Notes: generated by a model not told the origin, from the sequence alone. DNA of 64,000 bases from Macrosoma leucophasiata (GCA_036365455.1 JAWQUS010000011.1:6530001-6594000), one strand, 5' to 3'. Shown: positions 1-10,756, counted from the stretch's first letter. Translations and numbers: made by a program.

Positions 1-433
1 ATCCAAACCGGTTCAGTCGTTTTAGAGAGATATTTTTTACTCATTTATATCTTTTCGAAAACTCCGATCCATTTTATAGAGGCCTTATGACCTCTCTCCC
101 CAGGAGGTTGCAACCAAAACAAAGTAAAACAGTAGTATAGGCCGTTAACATGTTGGAAACACAAACTACACAGCCATTTAATTCTTGTAATGATCGAAAG
201 TTGACAACTATTTTTGTCTTCGTTAAGTGGGTTAGAATAAAAACTAGTTGTGCCGACACAAATTTTGCTAATACCTACAATCGGAACCAGTCGCTACACC
301 TGCTTCGTATGTGGCTCAAATAAATAAATTAACCAATTTCAATATCAGCTTAGATATTCTTGAATTGAAGTGTTGAATAGAGGCTTGATTATCATGATAC
401 GAGTATCTTCTTAGGTTTTCGCGAGCTACACTC
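1..433. other. No recognisable feature
   Basis: AT-rich sequence without a convincing ORF or repeat match inside this window. The only open frame, on the minus strand at 74-259, has no recognisable domain. Confidence 0.5.
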
Positions 434-486
434 ATTGAAATAAAACTATTTTTACGGATTTATCTCGCGTATATTAAACTAAAATT
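434..486. repeat. Left inverted terminal repeat of the PLE
   Basis: Begins attgaaataaaactattttt and runs to the aaactaaaat just before the coding remnant. It is the reverse complement of 1892-1944, with one clear difference (ttta versus tata) in the middle. Confidence 0.9.
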
Positions 487-1780
487 ATTGATGCTGAAGT
501 CAAACATCTACAACTATCAGCAAAGGAAACAATGGTCAGCTTCGATGTTGAATCCTTATTTACATGTTTACCGGTTAAGGATTGTGTCGAGATTGTTAAA
601 AGAAAGCTAATTGCTCACAATATGCCCCGTCAATATGCAGAACTACTTGAATGGTGCCTGACATCTGGCTATCTAATGTGGAATGGGGAATTCTACCTAC
701 AAATAGATGGAGTTGCCATGGGCTCCCCAGTTTCTCCCATAGTCGCCGATATATTCATGGAGGACTTTGAGGAGAGAGCCCTGAGCACTACAACTAAACA
801 CGTCGCATTTATAAACGATATGTAGATGACACAGTCACCATATTGAACAGCAATAATGTTTCTGTTTTTCTTTCACATCTCAATTCCATACACCATAAAA
901 TCAAATTCACTATGGAATTGGAACAGGACAATAAATTAGCCTTCTTAGATACTTTATTAATTAAAAAAACCAATCACACACTCAGTCACACTGTGTTTAG
1001 GAAGTCTACCCATACTGATAGGTACCTTAATGGTGAATCACACCATCACCCGGCACATTTATCTGTCGTTGGCTCATCTCTATTTCAGAGAGCACGAGGC
1101 ATCTGTGACGACCACCATCTTCAGGGGGAGCTGAAGCACCTACGCCAGGTGCTTCATAACAACAAGCTCCATGTACCACCCGTCCGTCACAGAGCCCGCG
1201 TGAAACCACCTACAGTAGAACGACAACCAGCTATACTACCTTACGTTAAGGGTATAACAGATAAAATCAGCAACATATTAAAAAAAAATCCATTAAAACA
1301 GTTTTCAAACCATATAAAAGGATTCATCAGTATTGAAGACCCATTAAAAGTAATATTCCATTACAAAATTCTGGCATTTATAAATTAGATTGTGATTGTG
1401 GACTCTCATATATTGGTCAAACGAAGAGAGCTGTATCCACCCGCGTTAAAGAGCACATTGCTGATGTCAAAAACCGAAGAACAGGGAGGTCTGCAGTCTG
1501 TGAACACATAGCGGATAAGCCGAACCATTACATCCGGTTTGATAAAATTTAAATACTCGCTAGAGAACACAAACCCATTCCACGAATGGTACGGGAGGCT
1601 ATTGAAATTAAAAAAACACCCAAATTTCAATAGAGAAGATGGATGGCGATTATCAACATCATGGGATCCCATACTTAGCAAGATTAAATCCCAGCCGCAG
1701 CAGTCTGCAAGACCTCAAGATACCATAAGTAATTATTGTGTTAATCCTGAACGCTACGCAAGGCGTTTACGAAATCGATG
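484..1780 (+). pseudogene. Penelope-like RT / GIY-YIG polyprotein, broken
   Basis: Remnant of the single PLE polyprotein, which copies RNA to DNA and nicks the target. Visible motifs, in order: VSFDVESLFT and DGVAMGSPVSP (RT, frame of 532), the catalytic YVDDT at 819-833 in another frame, FLDTLL and HTDRYLNGESHHHP (thumb side, frame of 843), then GIY at 1373-1381 and YIGQT at 1409-1423 in a third frame. After these come REHKPIP and KKHPNFNREDGWRLS near 1555-1640, which is typical PLE carboxy-terminal sequence. Frameshifts lie near 800-815, 1355-1372 and 1545-1560. The amino-terminal third of a normal PLE protein is absent. The ATG at 532 is only an internal methionine, because the frame stays open upstream to about 484. 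Confidence 0.88.
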
Positions 1781-1891
1781 GAGGCAGCTACATATAATTT
1801 TTTCTATCTTCTGTCAGACAAATGTCACCTCAGTCTGCCCGGGACTACGGAAGCTGAAAAGCGACCGAAACGTCGGGTTGATTTTAAAAAT

Positions 1892-1944
1892 CATTTTAGT
1901 TTAATATACGCGAGATATATCCGTAAAAATAGTTTTATTTCAAT
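1892..1944. repeat. Right inverted terminal repeat of the PLE
   Basis: Reverse complement of 434-486, ending agttttatttcaat. It lies downstream of the endonuclease remnant, where a PLE 3' UTR is expected, so this is probably the original end and the left copy is the duplicate. Confidence 0.88.
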
Positions 1945-2036
1945 TGATTATCATGGCTTTTAAGGTTAAATATGAAAATGGTACTAAACACACAGATATC
2001 ACAAGTACTAAGGTGTACACAGAATAGAAAATTAAC

Positions 2037-2342
2037 GAACGTAACTTCACGCCTGCAATCCCCGAAGGGGTATAGGCAGAGGCAAGCATTCAAGCATACA
2101 TGCAAACACCCACGATTTGCCGGTTACGTTTTTGGCCCACGTAACAGGTGGCGAGCCTGTTGACATCTCCGGGCACATTACCCAACTCTGAGGTACTGAG
2201 AAACTTCCAGAAAATGGATAAATTCCAATAGAACCAGAGATAAAGGTTTTTTCTCTTGTCTCTAATAGACCCCGACCCAGGAATCGTACCCATTACCTCA
2301 GCGTAGTAGTAGTGGTCCGCTACCACTAAGCTACTGAGGCAG
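2037..2342 (-). mobile_element. SINE-A, near full length
   Basis: tRNA-headed SINE. Read on the minus strand, it starts with ctgcctcagtagcttagtgg (pol III A-box-like), has a mutated B box (ggtacgattcc), a middle containing tctggttctattgg, and the tail tctgcctatacccctt...gcgtgaagttacg. The body has several small changes compared with the copies at 30.2 and 58.9 kb, so it is an older insertion. Confidence 0.85.
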
Positions 2343-3814
2343 TTATCATGTATGAAACACGTTTAACAAGAAACTACCACTTAATGGTCACATCTATCAG
2401 ATTGACGACTAACGACCAACCACAATATTAACCGCTCCACCTTGACCATATAATCGGACATTAGTTCCAGCAGACTGTCTCTTTATTGATATAGTTCTAA
2501 TTTACATCAATACATAACTAGTAATCTCCATAAATGATGAGAAAGTGTATCTTTTGGTCAGTTTGGTACATCTCTAAATTCCGAGGCAAGAATGTCACTT
2601 TATCGGTGAATCTAACAAAATTGCCGCAGAAAGTGTTTTTACTTTTGTCGGTCGGACATTTTCACCGATCGTCCTTATCTCAAAGCGGTTAGGGGAGCGT
2701 CTTTGTTATTCACGCCTGCACGACTTGTAGATTGTGCAATGTTTAGATACGACACTAAAAACAATCTAAAATATCTAGAAGGTGAGCAAAGACAAAATGC
2801 TAAAGTTTGTGAGTATGGATATTTGTAACTCTTTTACAAAAAACTACTGTACGGATTTGGATGAAACTTTACAGTAATATAGGTTATACATTGGAGTAAC
2901 ATATAGGCTACAATTTGCAATCAACAGAAAAAACTGATTACGCCGTTAATAACATATAAACGTAGTTCTTGAACTTACAGACAATAAATTCAAGTCATGT
3001 AATAAACGCACACTATGTAAAAATGCGTACTATAGACTCGATGTCTATCTAAAGGATAGAGATGCCTGGACAAATGCTGGTCTAGCTCCACAAGACTAAA
3101 CAATAATTTTGTGAAATTAATGTGCATTGTACTTGATATTGTAAAACATAGTTATATGTGTCATATTGTGAAAATAGTTTTAAGGAACATATTTTGAAAA
3201 GACCCTACTGAGTTTTGTTTTGGCAGGTTTTTTCTCAGTAATGTGGGCTTTGGAACTCTGCCAGTGAATGACAAAGAATGTCCCATATTTTTTTGTTTAG
3301 TCTTATCTTGCCGTTTGTAAAAGAAAGTATGGAACATTCTGTTGATACCAATTTTTATCATTAAGTATTTTTGGACTATTATTTATTTTATTTTGTTTAC
3401 TTTGACATATTAATCAACGTATCAGTTGTTATTCGCTTTAATTTTATATTTGTAATTTGACCTATCACAAGCAAATTCTATTATTTCCAAGTGATTAAAT
3501 AAATTTTTGAGTTTGAGTTAGTACTGGCTATGGGCTATGGGTAAACCGTTACGAAACCGTCAAAATTATAATGAGAACACTTTTACTAATTATAATTAGG
3601 TAATTAATACAGTCTGCTTATAAGTAGAACGACAATAATTTGTTATATTCGAATGATTACAGCTTGAAAACAAAATTTAATACTGAATGTTGTATCTATA
3701 AGACGCTATATGCTTAACTATGTAAGTAAACTACATGTTATATAATTTGGGTTTAGCGGGCACACTTCAAATGCCTTTGTTTTCGTGTTTTCGTGCCACT
3801 ATTTCCAAAATCAC
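2343..3814. other. AT-rich, nothing assignable
   Basis: No coding signal and no match to the other repeats of the window was seen. Short ORFs here have low-complexity composition. Confidence 0.5.
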
Positions 3815-3826
3815 ATAGTTGGTAGG

Positions 3827-4293
3827 TTTTATTTTTAAAGAAAAATTCGACTTCAGGCGAGACTCGAACTCGCGACCTACTGGGAATCTAGTCCAGCCGC
3901 TCTTCCAATTGAGCTACTGAAGTCCTGCCCGATTTGTCAAATCTTTCCTTCACATCTATTGCATTGCTTTATGGTAGCAGCAGCGCCATCTATTACCAAC
4001 TATGCTAGTTAGGCAACCGATATAATAGACTTTTCAGTTTATTGAATATCGTAAAGAAGTCGCTTTTACCCTTAATAATTGACTAGCATAGTTGGTAATA
4101 GATGGCGCTGCTGCTACCATAAAGCAATGCAATAGATGTGAAGGAAAGGTTTGACAAATCGGGCAGGGCTTCACTAGATTCCCAGTAGGTCGCGAGTTCG
4201 AGTCTCGCCTGAAGTCGAATTTTTCTTTCCATTTTTCTTTAAAAATAAAATATATTTCACAAGCATGTGTTAATGCGAAATAATATAAAAACA
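3827..4293. mobile_element. tRNA-like foldback element with 12-bp duplication
   Basis: An inverted repeat with arms about 3836-4010 and 4083-4250 and a loop of about 70 bp. Each arm carries the same tRNA-shaped sequence. The left arm is intact at 3849-3924; in the right arm most of the D-arm half is deleted, leaving 4168-4216. The element is bordered by the direct repeat atagttggtagg at 3815-3826 and 4294-4305, a plausible 12-bp target-site duplication. Its outer right end (aataatataaaaacaat) matches the start of the about 305-bp unit of the same family at 55116. The family is not known to me. Confidence 0.65.
3849..3924 (-). repeat. tRNA-like sequence in the foldback element
   Basis: On the minus strand, a 7-bp acceptor stem (ACTTCAG with CTGAAGT), a GCTC/GAGC D stem, and a GCGAG/CTCGC T stem round TTCGAGT are visible. 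The A box is TAGCTCAATTGG. The anticodon arm is abnormal: it needs either a 9-base loop or an A-C mismatch with a T at position 37. I therefore read it as a tRNA-derived pseudogene or SINE-like head, not a working tRNA gene. The same sequence recurs at 40855 and 55192. Confidence 0.6.
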
Positions 4294-4304
4294 ATAGTTG
4301 GTAG

Positions 4305-4553
4305 GGTTCCAGCTTTAGTGACGCAGTTCACGGGCGTACTTACCATTTAAATTACCATTATCATTGAATGGTAGTGTTCAACTCTATCGTGTTCCGGTCA
4401 GATGGCGTGACCCTGGCATTTCCGGCACAAAGGCATAACACCTTTAAGCATCTACATTGAAGTAGCTGGTTTCATGTAGCTTTGATAGGCTACAGTATCA
4501 CCTATATGTAAACTGTGTGCTTGTTTATCACTTCATGGCACAAAGAAAAAACG
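4305..4553 (+). mobile_element. SINE-B, highly diverged
   Basis: Recognisable islands are agtgacgcagttcacgggcg, aatggtagtgttcaactcta, cgtgttccggtcag and tttccggcacaaaggcataa, with the tail tgtgcttgtttatcacttc followed by an A-rich run. Much more diverged than the copy immediately downstream, so they are independent insertions. Confidence 0.65.
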
Positions 4554-4566
4554 TAACTACTTTTTT

Positions 4567-4826
4567 ACTGGTGGAAGAGCTCCAGTGTCGGAGCTCGCGG
4601 TCGTAGGCACCACCGCATTACCTAATTACTTGCCGCTAAATGATAGTGTTCAGTACTATCGTGTTCCGGTCAGGTGGTAATGTACGGCCCTGTAATTTCC
4701 GGTACAGAGGCATAACACCTTAGGCCTCAGGAGTGGTAACGCATCTGGATTTTGACCTTGGTCTTCATGTGGGTCTCTATAGGCGGCAAACATGCTTGTT
4801 TGCCACTTCCATTACATTAATAAAAC
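4567..4826 (+). mobile_element. SINE-B, nearly complete
   Basis: Starts actggtggaagagctccagt and ends cacttccattacattaataa. The head can pair GGTGG with CCACC and GAGCTCC with GGAGCTC. About 25 bp around the 'gcagtcatcacttaacatc' stretch is missing near the 3' end. Its A-rich end abuts repeat P. Confidence 0.85.
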
Positions 4827-5456
4827 CGGACAAGTGCGAGTTCGACTCGCGTGGTGAGGGTTCCGTAATTTAAATAAATATTTTCGAAAATAAAATGAAG
4901 GAACATAGCGGTTACGGTGGTACCGGCAGGGGGGGTTATATTATTAAGAATTTTCGATGTAATTTGAATACTCAAACTTCTGATAGGTTTTCCAGTAATC
5001 TATGCCTATTTTATTGCCTATGCAAAGAACTATTTACCACATTTTTTTCAAAATTTTAAGTTCAGTAGTTTCGGAGATAGGGGGGAGGGAATGGTCAATT
5101 TTCGTAGTTTTTCTTAAATAACTTCAAATTTGTTTATGCAAAAATTATAAAAAAAATATATCTGACAACTAACACCTTCTTTCATTTGATATGTCACACG
5201 AGACAGCTTATGAATTTGTTTTTTCAATTTTCTGATTTATCCCCCGAAAGTGGCCCCCCTGTTTAAAATTTATTATTTTACTTGACGTGTTCATCTTTGG
5301 GTTACCAATTTACATCTATTCATCAAATTTCAACTCAAGCGGTCGAGTTGTTTCGGAGCAAATTGGCTGTGACAGACGGACAGACAGACAGACAGAGAGA
5401 CGCACGAGTGATCCTATAAGAGTTCCTTTTTTCCTTTTAAGGTACGGAACCCTAAA
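4827..5456 (-). repeat. Repeat P, full copy, reverse
   Basis: About 630 bp, beginning ccggacaagtgcgagttcga and ending aaggtacggaaccct. It matches 23061-23688 and 53797-54433 along its whole length. It contains (acag)n at about 5380-5396 and a stretch resembling a non-LTR 3' UTR (gagttgaaatttgatg on the other strand). No ORF of note. Widespread in insect genomes as far as I know, but I cannot name the family. Confidence 0.75.
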
Positions 5457-5929
5457 AATGTTAAAAACTTCCTTTAACTTAACTACACACTCGATTTTGA
5501 ATAAATGTTTACTGTCATTTAGGTAATTTCTACAGAAACATTTGTATGATAATAGTATACACGTGTGGAAAGATGAGGTCGTTAGTATAGCACAAAAGTA
5601 AAACTCACATAAAACACGTTAAACGAGTTGTTCGCTCTAATAAATTTCTCGTTGTTTTCTACTTTAGCATATTTTAAATCAATGAGACTAATAGTTTCAT
5701 AGTCTAAATTATTATTATTTGAACTTAAGGCTATAAACGTAAACATTTCAAGTTACAACCAAATTGACGTAAGACATTTTTGATTCTGCTTGTTAGACAT
5801 ATTAGACATCCTTTAAGGTACGGGATCGACTTCCAGCAGTCTATATCAGCTACTGTCTAGAATTACTGATATCAAGTAGGTAATGATATGATTACATTAT
5901 TATTTCCGATTCAATACTAAGTATATAAA
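5457..5929. other. AT-rich, nothing assignable
   Basis: No repeat match or coding signal seen. Confidence 0.5.
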
Positions 5930-5998
5930 CTTCCCCCCAAAAAGGGGAGAGCCTCGTGCCCAGCGGTGGGACGTATAATGGGTCGCCATTATTATACA
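5930..5998 (+). mobile_element. 5S-SINE, 3' tail only
   Basis: Only the end of the element: aaaaaggggagagcctcgtg, cccagcggtgggacgtataa and the terminal gccattattata. The head and body are absent, so it is 5'-truncated, as expected of target-primed reverse transcription. Confidence 0.65.
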
Positions 5999-6149
5999 TA
6001 AACCTAGGTAGGTTTACATATTATAATGGCAACCTAACGTAATAGCTACGGAGACGAAGAGGACCACCATCCTTTCCCTTTCACGTGACTTAAGCCGTTC
6101 TTACTCGATCAAATGCCACAATATACAAAATTAATACACAGATAAGTTG

Positions 6150-6388
6150 TTTCTCGTCGGAAGATCCGAGCACGTGTGCCGATGCTGTAACCGATGTGAT
6201 ACACCAGGGAATGGAATGTTACATTCCGTACTCTGTGATATCCATTGGCGGACAGTACCAGCCCTGGTTCGATAAGTCCTGTGCTGTGGCTTTTAGTCAC
6301 AAGCAGGAAGCTTACAGAACCTGGACTGCGGCTCACGCTTGTATGGATCCTAATGCCTCCGACCTTAAGAGAGCACTCAACACTGCAT
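6150..6388 (+). pseudogene. CR1-like LINE, EN-RT linker
   Basis: Reads ADAVTDVIHQGMECYIPYSV, then SIGGQYQPWFDKSCAVAFSH and KQEAYRTWTAAHACMDPNAS. This is the linker between endonuclease and RT in CR1/Jockey-superfamily LINEs (SWFxxxCxxAxxxKxxAxxxW pattern). It stops abruptly at about 6388, where the reversed carboxy-terminal sequence begins. The same linker is present reversed at about 8050-8245. Confidence 0.75.
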
Positions 6389-8245
6389 TCAAAGGGAAGG
6401 GAAGTTCGTTCCACAATTTACACGTTCTGGGCAGGAACGAACGTGAAAACCGCACCGTTGACCACACGCACCAGGTGTCCAGTCGGTGTGGGTGGAACTT
6501 CTCTCTTCGGCGGGTAGTACGGTGTAGGAAAAGAGACGGTGGCACCATGTCAAACAGTTCAGCAGAGCACTCACCATTGTAGAGACGGTACAACACGCAC
6601 AGACTCCCAATGTCTCTGCGCAGGCTCAGATGTTCGAGCCTGTCAGTAAGTCCTGGATCGTTAACAATACGAAAGGCACGTTTTTGTAGGGAGTCAAGTG
6701 GACCAAGCTGGTATTTGGGGGCTCCCGCCCACAAATGAAAGCAGTATTCCAGATGGGGCCGCACTTGGGCCTTATAAAGCTGTAGTAGCTGCCCCTATGT
6801 GAAATACTGCCTCGCTTTGTTAAGCACCCCCAACTTTTTGGATGCCAACTTGGTCTTACACTCAATGTGACTCCCGAATTGCACTTCGTTCGATATGTAA
6901 ACGCCCAGGATACCGATACTCTTATAAACGGCGAGCGGAATGCCCTGGAACTGTGGTGCTACAATGAATGGGGTTTTTTTAGCGGTGAACGCGCAGACTT
7001 GTGTCTTCGAGGGGTTGAACTGTACTAAATTAAGTTGACCCCAATCCGAGACCCGCTCCAGAGAGTGCTCGATTTCAGACACAAGTCTAGTCCTGCTTTC
7101 CTCGATAAGTGTCCGAGAGGCATTTGCACGGCTAGTGTAGTGTGCACTATCATCGGCATAGCAATGAAAATTGGAGTTTTGCTCCAATATTTCATTGATA
7201 TGCAGAAGAAAAAGCGTGGGAGATAGCACAGAGCCTTGCGGCACACCAGCGTTGATAGGTAGTCTGTCTGAGCGCTGACCGTCAACTAAGACTTGTATAT
7301 AACGCTCAGACAGAAAGCTGGCTGTCCAGTCACATAGCCTCTCGGGAAGACCATAGGATGAAAGTTTCGCGAGGAGTGCCCTGTGCCAGACCCGGTCAAA
7401 AGCCTTAGCAATGTCCAGGCTTACAGCCAATGCCTCCCCACTCTTGTCCAAGGCGTGGGACCAATGGTGTGTGAGATATACTAGAAGATCACCAGCAGAT
7501 CTGCCATGACGAAATCCATATTGGCGGTCACTGATCAGTTGATGATCCTCTAGATACTGCAGCAGTTGAGTATTGATCACACGCTCCATAACTTTGCAGA
7601 ATAGGTAGGTTATTGCTATTGGCCTATAATTGGCCGGGTCACTGCGATCCCCTTTTTTGGGTATCGGGTGCACGAGGGTGGTCTTCCACGCAGACGGTAC
7701 GGTTCTTTGATCGTAGGAAAGCGAAAACAGGCGCGTCAGAACGGAGGTCAGCTCGGGAGCGCACATCTTCAACACCACAGTAGGGACGGAGTCCGGCCCA
7801 CTCGACTTCTTGACGTCAAGGGATAAAAGAACTCGCCTGACGGTCTTCTGAGTGAATTTGACGTCAGGCATAGAGCTTTCACAGCGCGGGATGGTAGGCG
7901 CTATGATACCCATGTCGCCAAGAGTCGAGTTTGAGGCAAAGAGGCTGCCCAGAAGGTCAGCTTTCTCTTTTGCCGTTTGGGCCAGGCTATCGTCAATTTT
8001 ACGCAATGGTGGGAAAGATGACCGACAAAAATTCCCTTCGATAGCTTTGGCAAGAGGCGGAGGCATGAAGATCCTTACAAGCGTGAGCCGCAGTCCAGGT
8101 TCTGTAAGCCTCCTGATTGTGACTAAAAGCCACAGCACAGGACTTATCGAACCAGGGCTGGTACTGTCCGCCAATGGATACTACAGAGTACGGAATGTAA
8201 CATTCCATTCCCTGGTGTATCACATCGGTTACAGCATCATACACA
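6389..8245 (-). pseudogene. CR1-like LINE reverse transcriptase
   Basis: Longest coding remnant of the window; 6795-8174 is open for 459 codons on the minus strand. RT motifs seen: IPKKGDRSDPANYRPI, QYGFRHGRSAGDLL, LDIAKAFDRVWH, AGVPQGSVLSPTLFLLHI and the catalytic CYADDS (YADD at 7149-7160). It continues after one frameshift near 6810-6830 into RPHLEYCFHLWAGAPKYQLG, RRDIGSLCVLYRLYNGECSA and TVRFSRSFLPRTCKLWNELP. At the amino end a shift near 8050-8070 joins the linker DAVTDVIHQGMECYIPYS. The intact catalytic core with few lesions indicates a fairly young copy. Clade is CR1-like by motif pattern; exact clade uncertain. Confidence 0.88.
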
Positions 8246-8256
8246 CATACAACTCA

Positions 8257-8905
8257 TATTCACATTGAGTGTAAGACCAAGTTGGCATCCAAAAAGTTGG
8301 GGGTGCTTAACAAAGCGAGGCAGTATTTCACATCGGGGCAGCTACTACAGCTTTATAAGGCCCAAGTGCGGCCCCATCTGGAATACTGCTCTCATTTGTG
8401 GGCGTGAGCCCCCAAATACCAGCTTGGTCCACTTGACTCCCTACAAAAACGTGCCTTTCGTATTGTTAACGATCCAGGACTTACTGACAGGCTCGAACAT
8501 CTGAGCCTGCGCAGAGACATTGGGAGTCTGTGCGTGTTGTACCGTCTCTACAATGGTGAGTACTCTGCTGAACTGTTTGACATGGTGCCACCGTCTCTTT
8601 TCCTACACCGTACTACCCGCCGAAGAGAGAAGTTCCACCCACATCGACTGGACACCTGATGTGTGTGCTCAACGGTGCGGTTTTCACGTTCGTTCCTGCC
8701 CAGAACGTGTAAATTGTGGAACAAACTTCCCTTTGAGGTGTTCTCTAGGTGCTACAATATAGGGTTCTTCAAAAATGGCGTCAAAAGAGTCTTTCAGGGC
8801 TGGCAGCGCGTTGGCAACTCCCCTGGTGTTGCAAATGTTCATAGGCGATGGTGTTCACTTTCCATCAGGTGGCCCGTTTGCTTGTCTGTCAATCTTCATA
8901 CATAA
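8257..8905 (+). pseudogene. CR1-like LINE, carboxy-terminus and 3' end
   Basis: Reads HIECKTKLASKKLGVLNKAR, RPHLEYCSHLWA (then a stop), RTTRRREKFHPHRLDT (then a stop) and STVRFSRSFLPRTCKLWNKL, ending in the 3' sequence ccatcaggtggcccgtttgc ttgtctg and a terminal acataaaaaaaa. The first ~480 bp are the near-identical reverse complement of 6389-6869, with more stop codons than the minus copy. The 3' end resembles the tail of SINE-B. Confidence 0.85.
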
Positions 8906-9652
8906 AAAAAAAAGAAAAAAAGTTAGAAAAAAATATTTAAAAACGACAACGTTTAAGAGCTATTTTAATACTCACAAGAAAGTTCACTGACTTACTTTGA
9001 CTACGGTCGGTCTATCGCTTCATAAGCCCATTGTCGCGTTCCCCGCAGAATATCTCCGCGAATCTAAATGAGCAGGCGCCGCAGGAATCACAATCAATGC
9101 GTTTTTGTGGTGGACCTCGAACAAACAGAGCACGTACAGACCTACCTACACTTTCCTAGAATTCCGCCTGAGCTTGACTAATTTTCTACAAATTTACTTC
9201 AATTAGTGTCTGAAGTCTTTGCAAAAGAGAATGGAGTATACTCTGTTTGGATACGACTCGACTCTTGTTTAAATCAGGCAATAAGCGAAATTATGTACCA
9301 TACTTTCATAGTGGGGATTATAGGTCGTACTCCACCACACTGACCCAGTCAGAATTGATGACCACCATATATAAACGGTGTCCTATGCTAGGTAAATTAT
9401 TTTTAATAGGATACATCGTGTTCACATCTAAAAAAAAATAGACGTTTAATGGGCTTCTAGTGAAAGTCATTACTCATAATAATCGTCAGTACAATATTCT
9501 TCGAACTTGAACATTGACAGAACTCTTTAACACCTCAATCAACTAAAGGTATTGTAAAAAATCGTTTTGTCGTGTGAAGAGTAATGTCATCAGTACTACG
9601 CTAAGTCAGTTAAAAAAAATGGAGGAGAGCGCATGCATCTATGATAACCTAA
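8906..9652. other. Nothing assignable
   Basis: A moderately GC-rich patch at 9000-9170 gives no protein I recognise. The phrase tactccaccacactgaccca near 9330 is faintly like a piece of the 5S-SINE body, but too weak to call. Confidence 0.45.
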
Positions 9653-9828
9653 GTTTTTTTTTTAATGTTACGGAAGTGGCAAACAGAATGCAGTTCACAT
9701 TGATGTTAAGTGATGACTGCAGCCTATAGACACCCACACATAGACCGAGGTCAAAATGCATATGCGTTACCACTCCTGAGGCCTTAGGTGTTATGCCTCT
9801 GTGCCGGAAATTACAGGGCCGTACATAA
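9653..9828 (-). mobile_element. SINE-B, 5'-truncated
   Basis: Poly-T at 9654-9663 is the A tail. The element reads up to cctgtaatttccgg on the minus strand and stops at the 'gtacataaaagtg' junction. The head half is absent. Confidence 0.85.
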
Positions 9829-9934
9829 AAGTGACTTACCTATTCGTCGATCAGCATCGTGTTTTTGCAGATCGTATAACTTCTCAAATTATTCGTTTTT
9901 TTTTTCGATTATGCTATAAATTGTATCTTAGTAC

Positions 9935-10090
9935 TAATTCTCCAGTGGCAACCGCGTACCGGAAGACGAATCGATTGCAGGCTCGCCACGAGGTAGACCG
10001 ACGACGACCTGGTGATTCGCTGGATGAAGATGACCCAGGACCGCTCATATCTTTAAATCTGATAGAAGTTAGAAGTCTTCATGTTGTGAG
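9935..10090 (+). pseudogene. RTE-like LINE carboxy-terminal fragment
   Basis: Reading across frameshifts gives SPRGRPTTTW, then IRWMKMTQDRSYL. This matches the pattern (G/P)RGRPxxRW...(R)WMxxAQDRxxW at the carboxy-terminus of RTE-type LINE polymerases. Short and broken; the upstream part is missing. Confidence 0.5.
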
Positions 10091-10099
10091 GCCTTAGCC

Positions 10100-10720
10100 A
10101 ATGATGCGATCACGCAATGCAAATTATTTTCTACAGAATCCTAAAACTTTACTATGTCAACGGCCTTGACGGTCAAGTTTGAAACTTAGAAATCACATAA
10201 ATCTTTGTGGTCCAAAAACCTACAAAATAACTATTATGAGTCGATTAATTATAGGCATTTGGTACAAAGGTAGAGCGGATGTGTTTCATGTTTTAATGAA
10301 CATGACATGTAACAAACATACTGACATGTACAGATAAAAAGCGTGTCAAGTACACTGTATTCACGGATCGTTGGTTTCGTCGGATCGTACTTCTCGAATA
10401 CCAATTGTGTCGATACCTGTCTAGGGTTTTCGATTGTAGGTGTTCCTGGTTCTCTCATTAAAACGCTGAACATCATTATGAGTCTGATTCGTCCACATGA
10501 TAGTTAGTAGATACATATAGATATGGTTTATATTTGTGATTTAAAACATTTTGCTAACGACATTTTATTTACAGCGTAGGTAGTTAATATTCAAATTATA
10601 AATGCTCCTGAGCTTTTAAATTGGCGAAAATAGAAGGAGAAAGTCTTGAAGACAATTCGTGAAATAAAATTGGAATACGCAAATGATGAACATCACATCC
10701 ATTTACCAGATGATAGTACA
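10100..10720. other. Nothing assignable
   Basis: A 75-codon minus-strand ORF (10249-10476) has no recognisable domain and I do not support it as a gene. Confidence 0.45.
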
Positions 10721-10721
10721 A

Positions 10722-10756
10722 ACATAGAAAGAAGCCATGAAGGCTTCTTTCTATGT
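10722..10756. repeat. Perfect 15-bp-arm hairpin
   Basis: Arms acatagaaagaagcc and ggcttctttctatgt round a 5-base loop. Confidence 0.85.

Larger units (their letters stand above)
434..1944 (+). mobile_element. Penelope-like retroelement, 5'-truncated, inverted ends
   Basis: A degraded Penelope-like element (PLE). The coding remnant (separate entry) holds a PLE reverse transcriptase followed by a GIY-YIG endonuclease, a domain order diagnostic of PLEs. Positions 434-486 and 1892-1944 are about 53-bp inverted repeats differing at about one site. The left one directly abuts the middle of the reverse transcriptase, so the amino-terminal part of the ORF is missing. It looks as if the body was truncated and then capped by an inverted copy of its own 3' end. 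Inverted or partial terminal repeats are known for PLE insertions. At least three frameshifts make it dead. Confidence 0.85.
6150..8905. mobile_element. CR1-like LINE with inverted central segment
   Basis: Three blocks of one LINE in alternating orientation: the EN-RT linker (+) at 6150-6388, then carboxy-terminus, RT and linker (-) at 6389-8245, then carboxy-terminus with 3' end (+) at 8257-8905. The linker and the carboxy-terminus are therefore both present twice in opposite orientation, with very high identity. Uninverting the middle gives linker-linker-RT-C-terminus-C-terminus, which suggests an inverted insertion or conversion between two copies rather than simple twin priming. Confidence 0.8.

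Noticed and set aside
3849..3924. Functional tRNA gene
   Set aside because: Acceptor and T arms are perfect, but the anticodon arm needs a 9-base loop or a mismatch with U37, and the sequence recurs with long conserved flanks as a repeat. A tRNA covariance search would settle it.
9247..9441. Degenerate 5S-SINE/RTE body near 9330
   Set aside because: Only one phrase (tactccaccacactg) is similar; too short to distinguish from chance.
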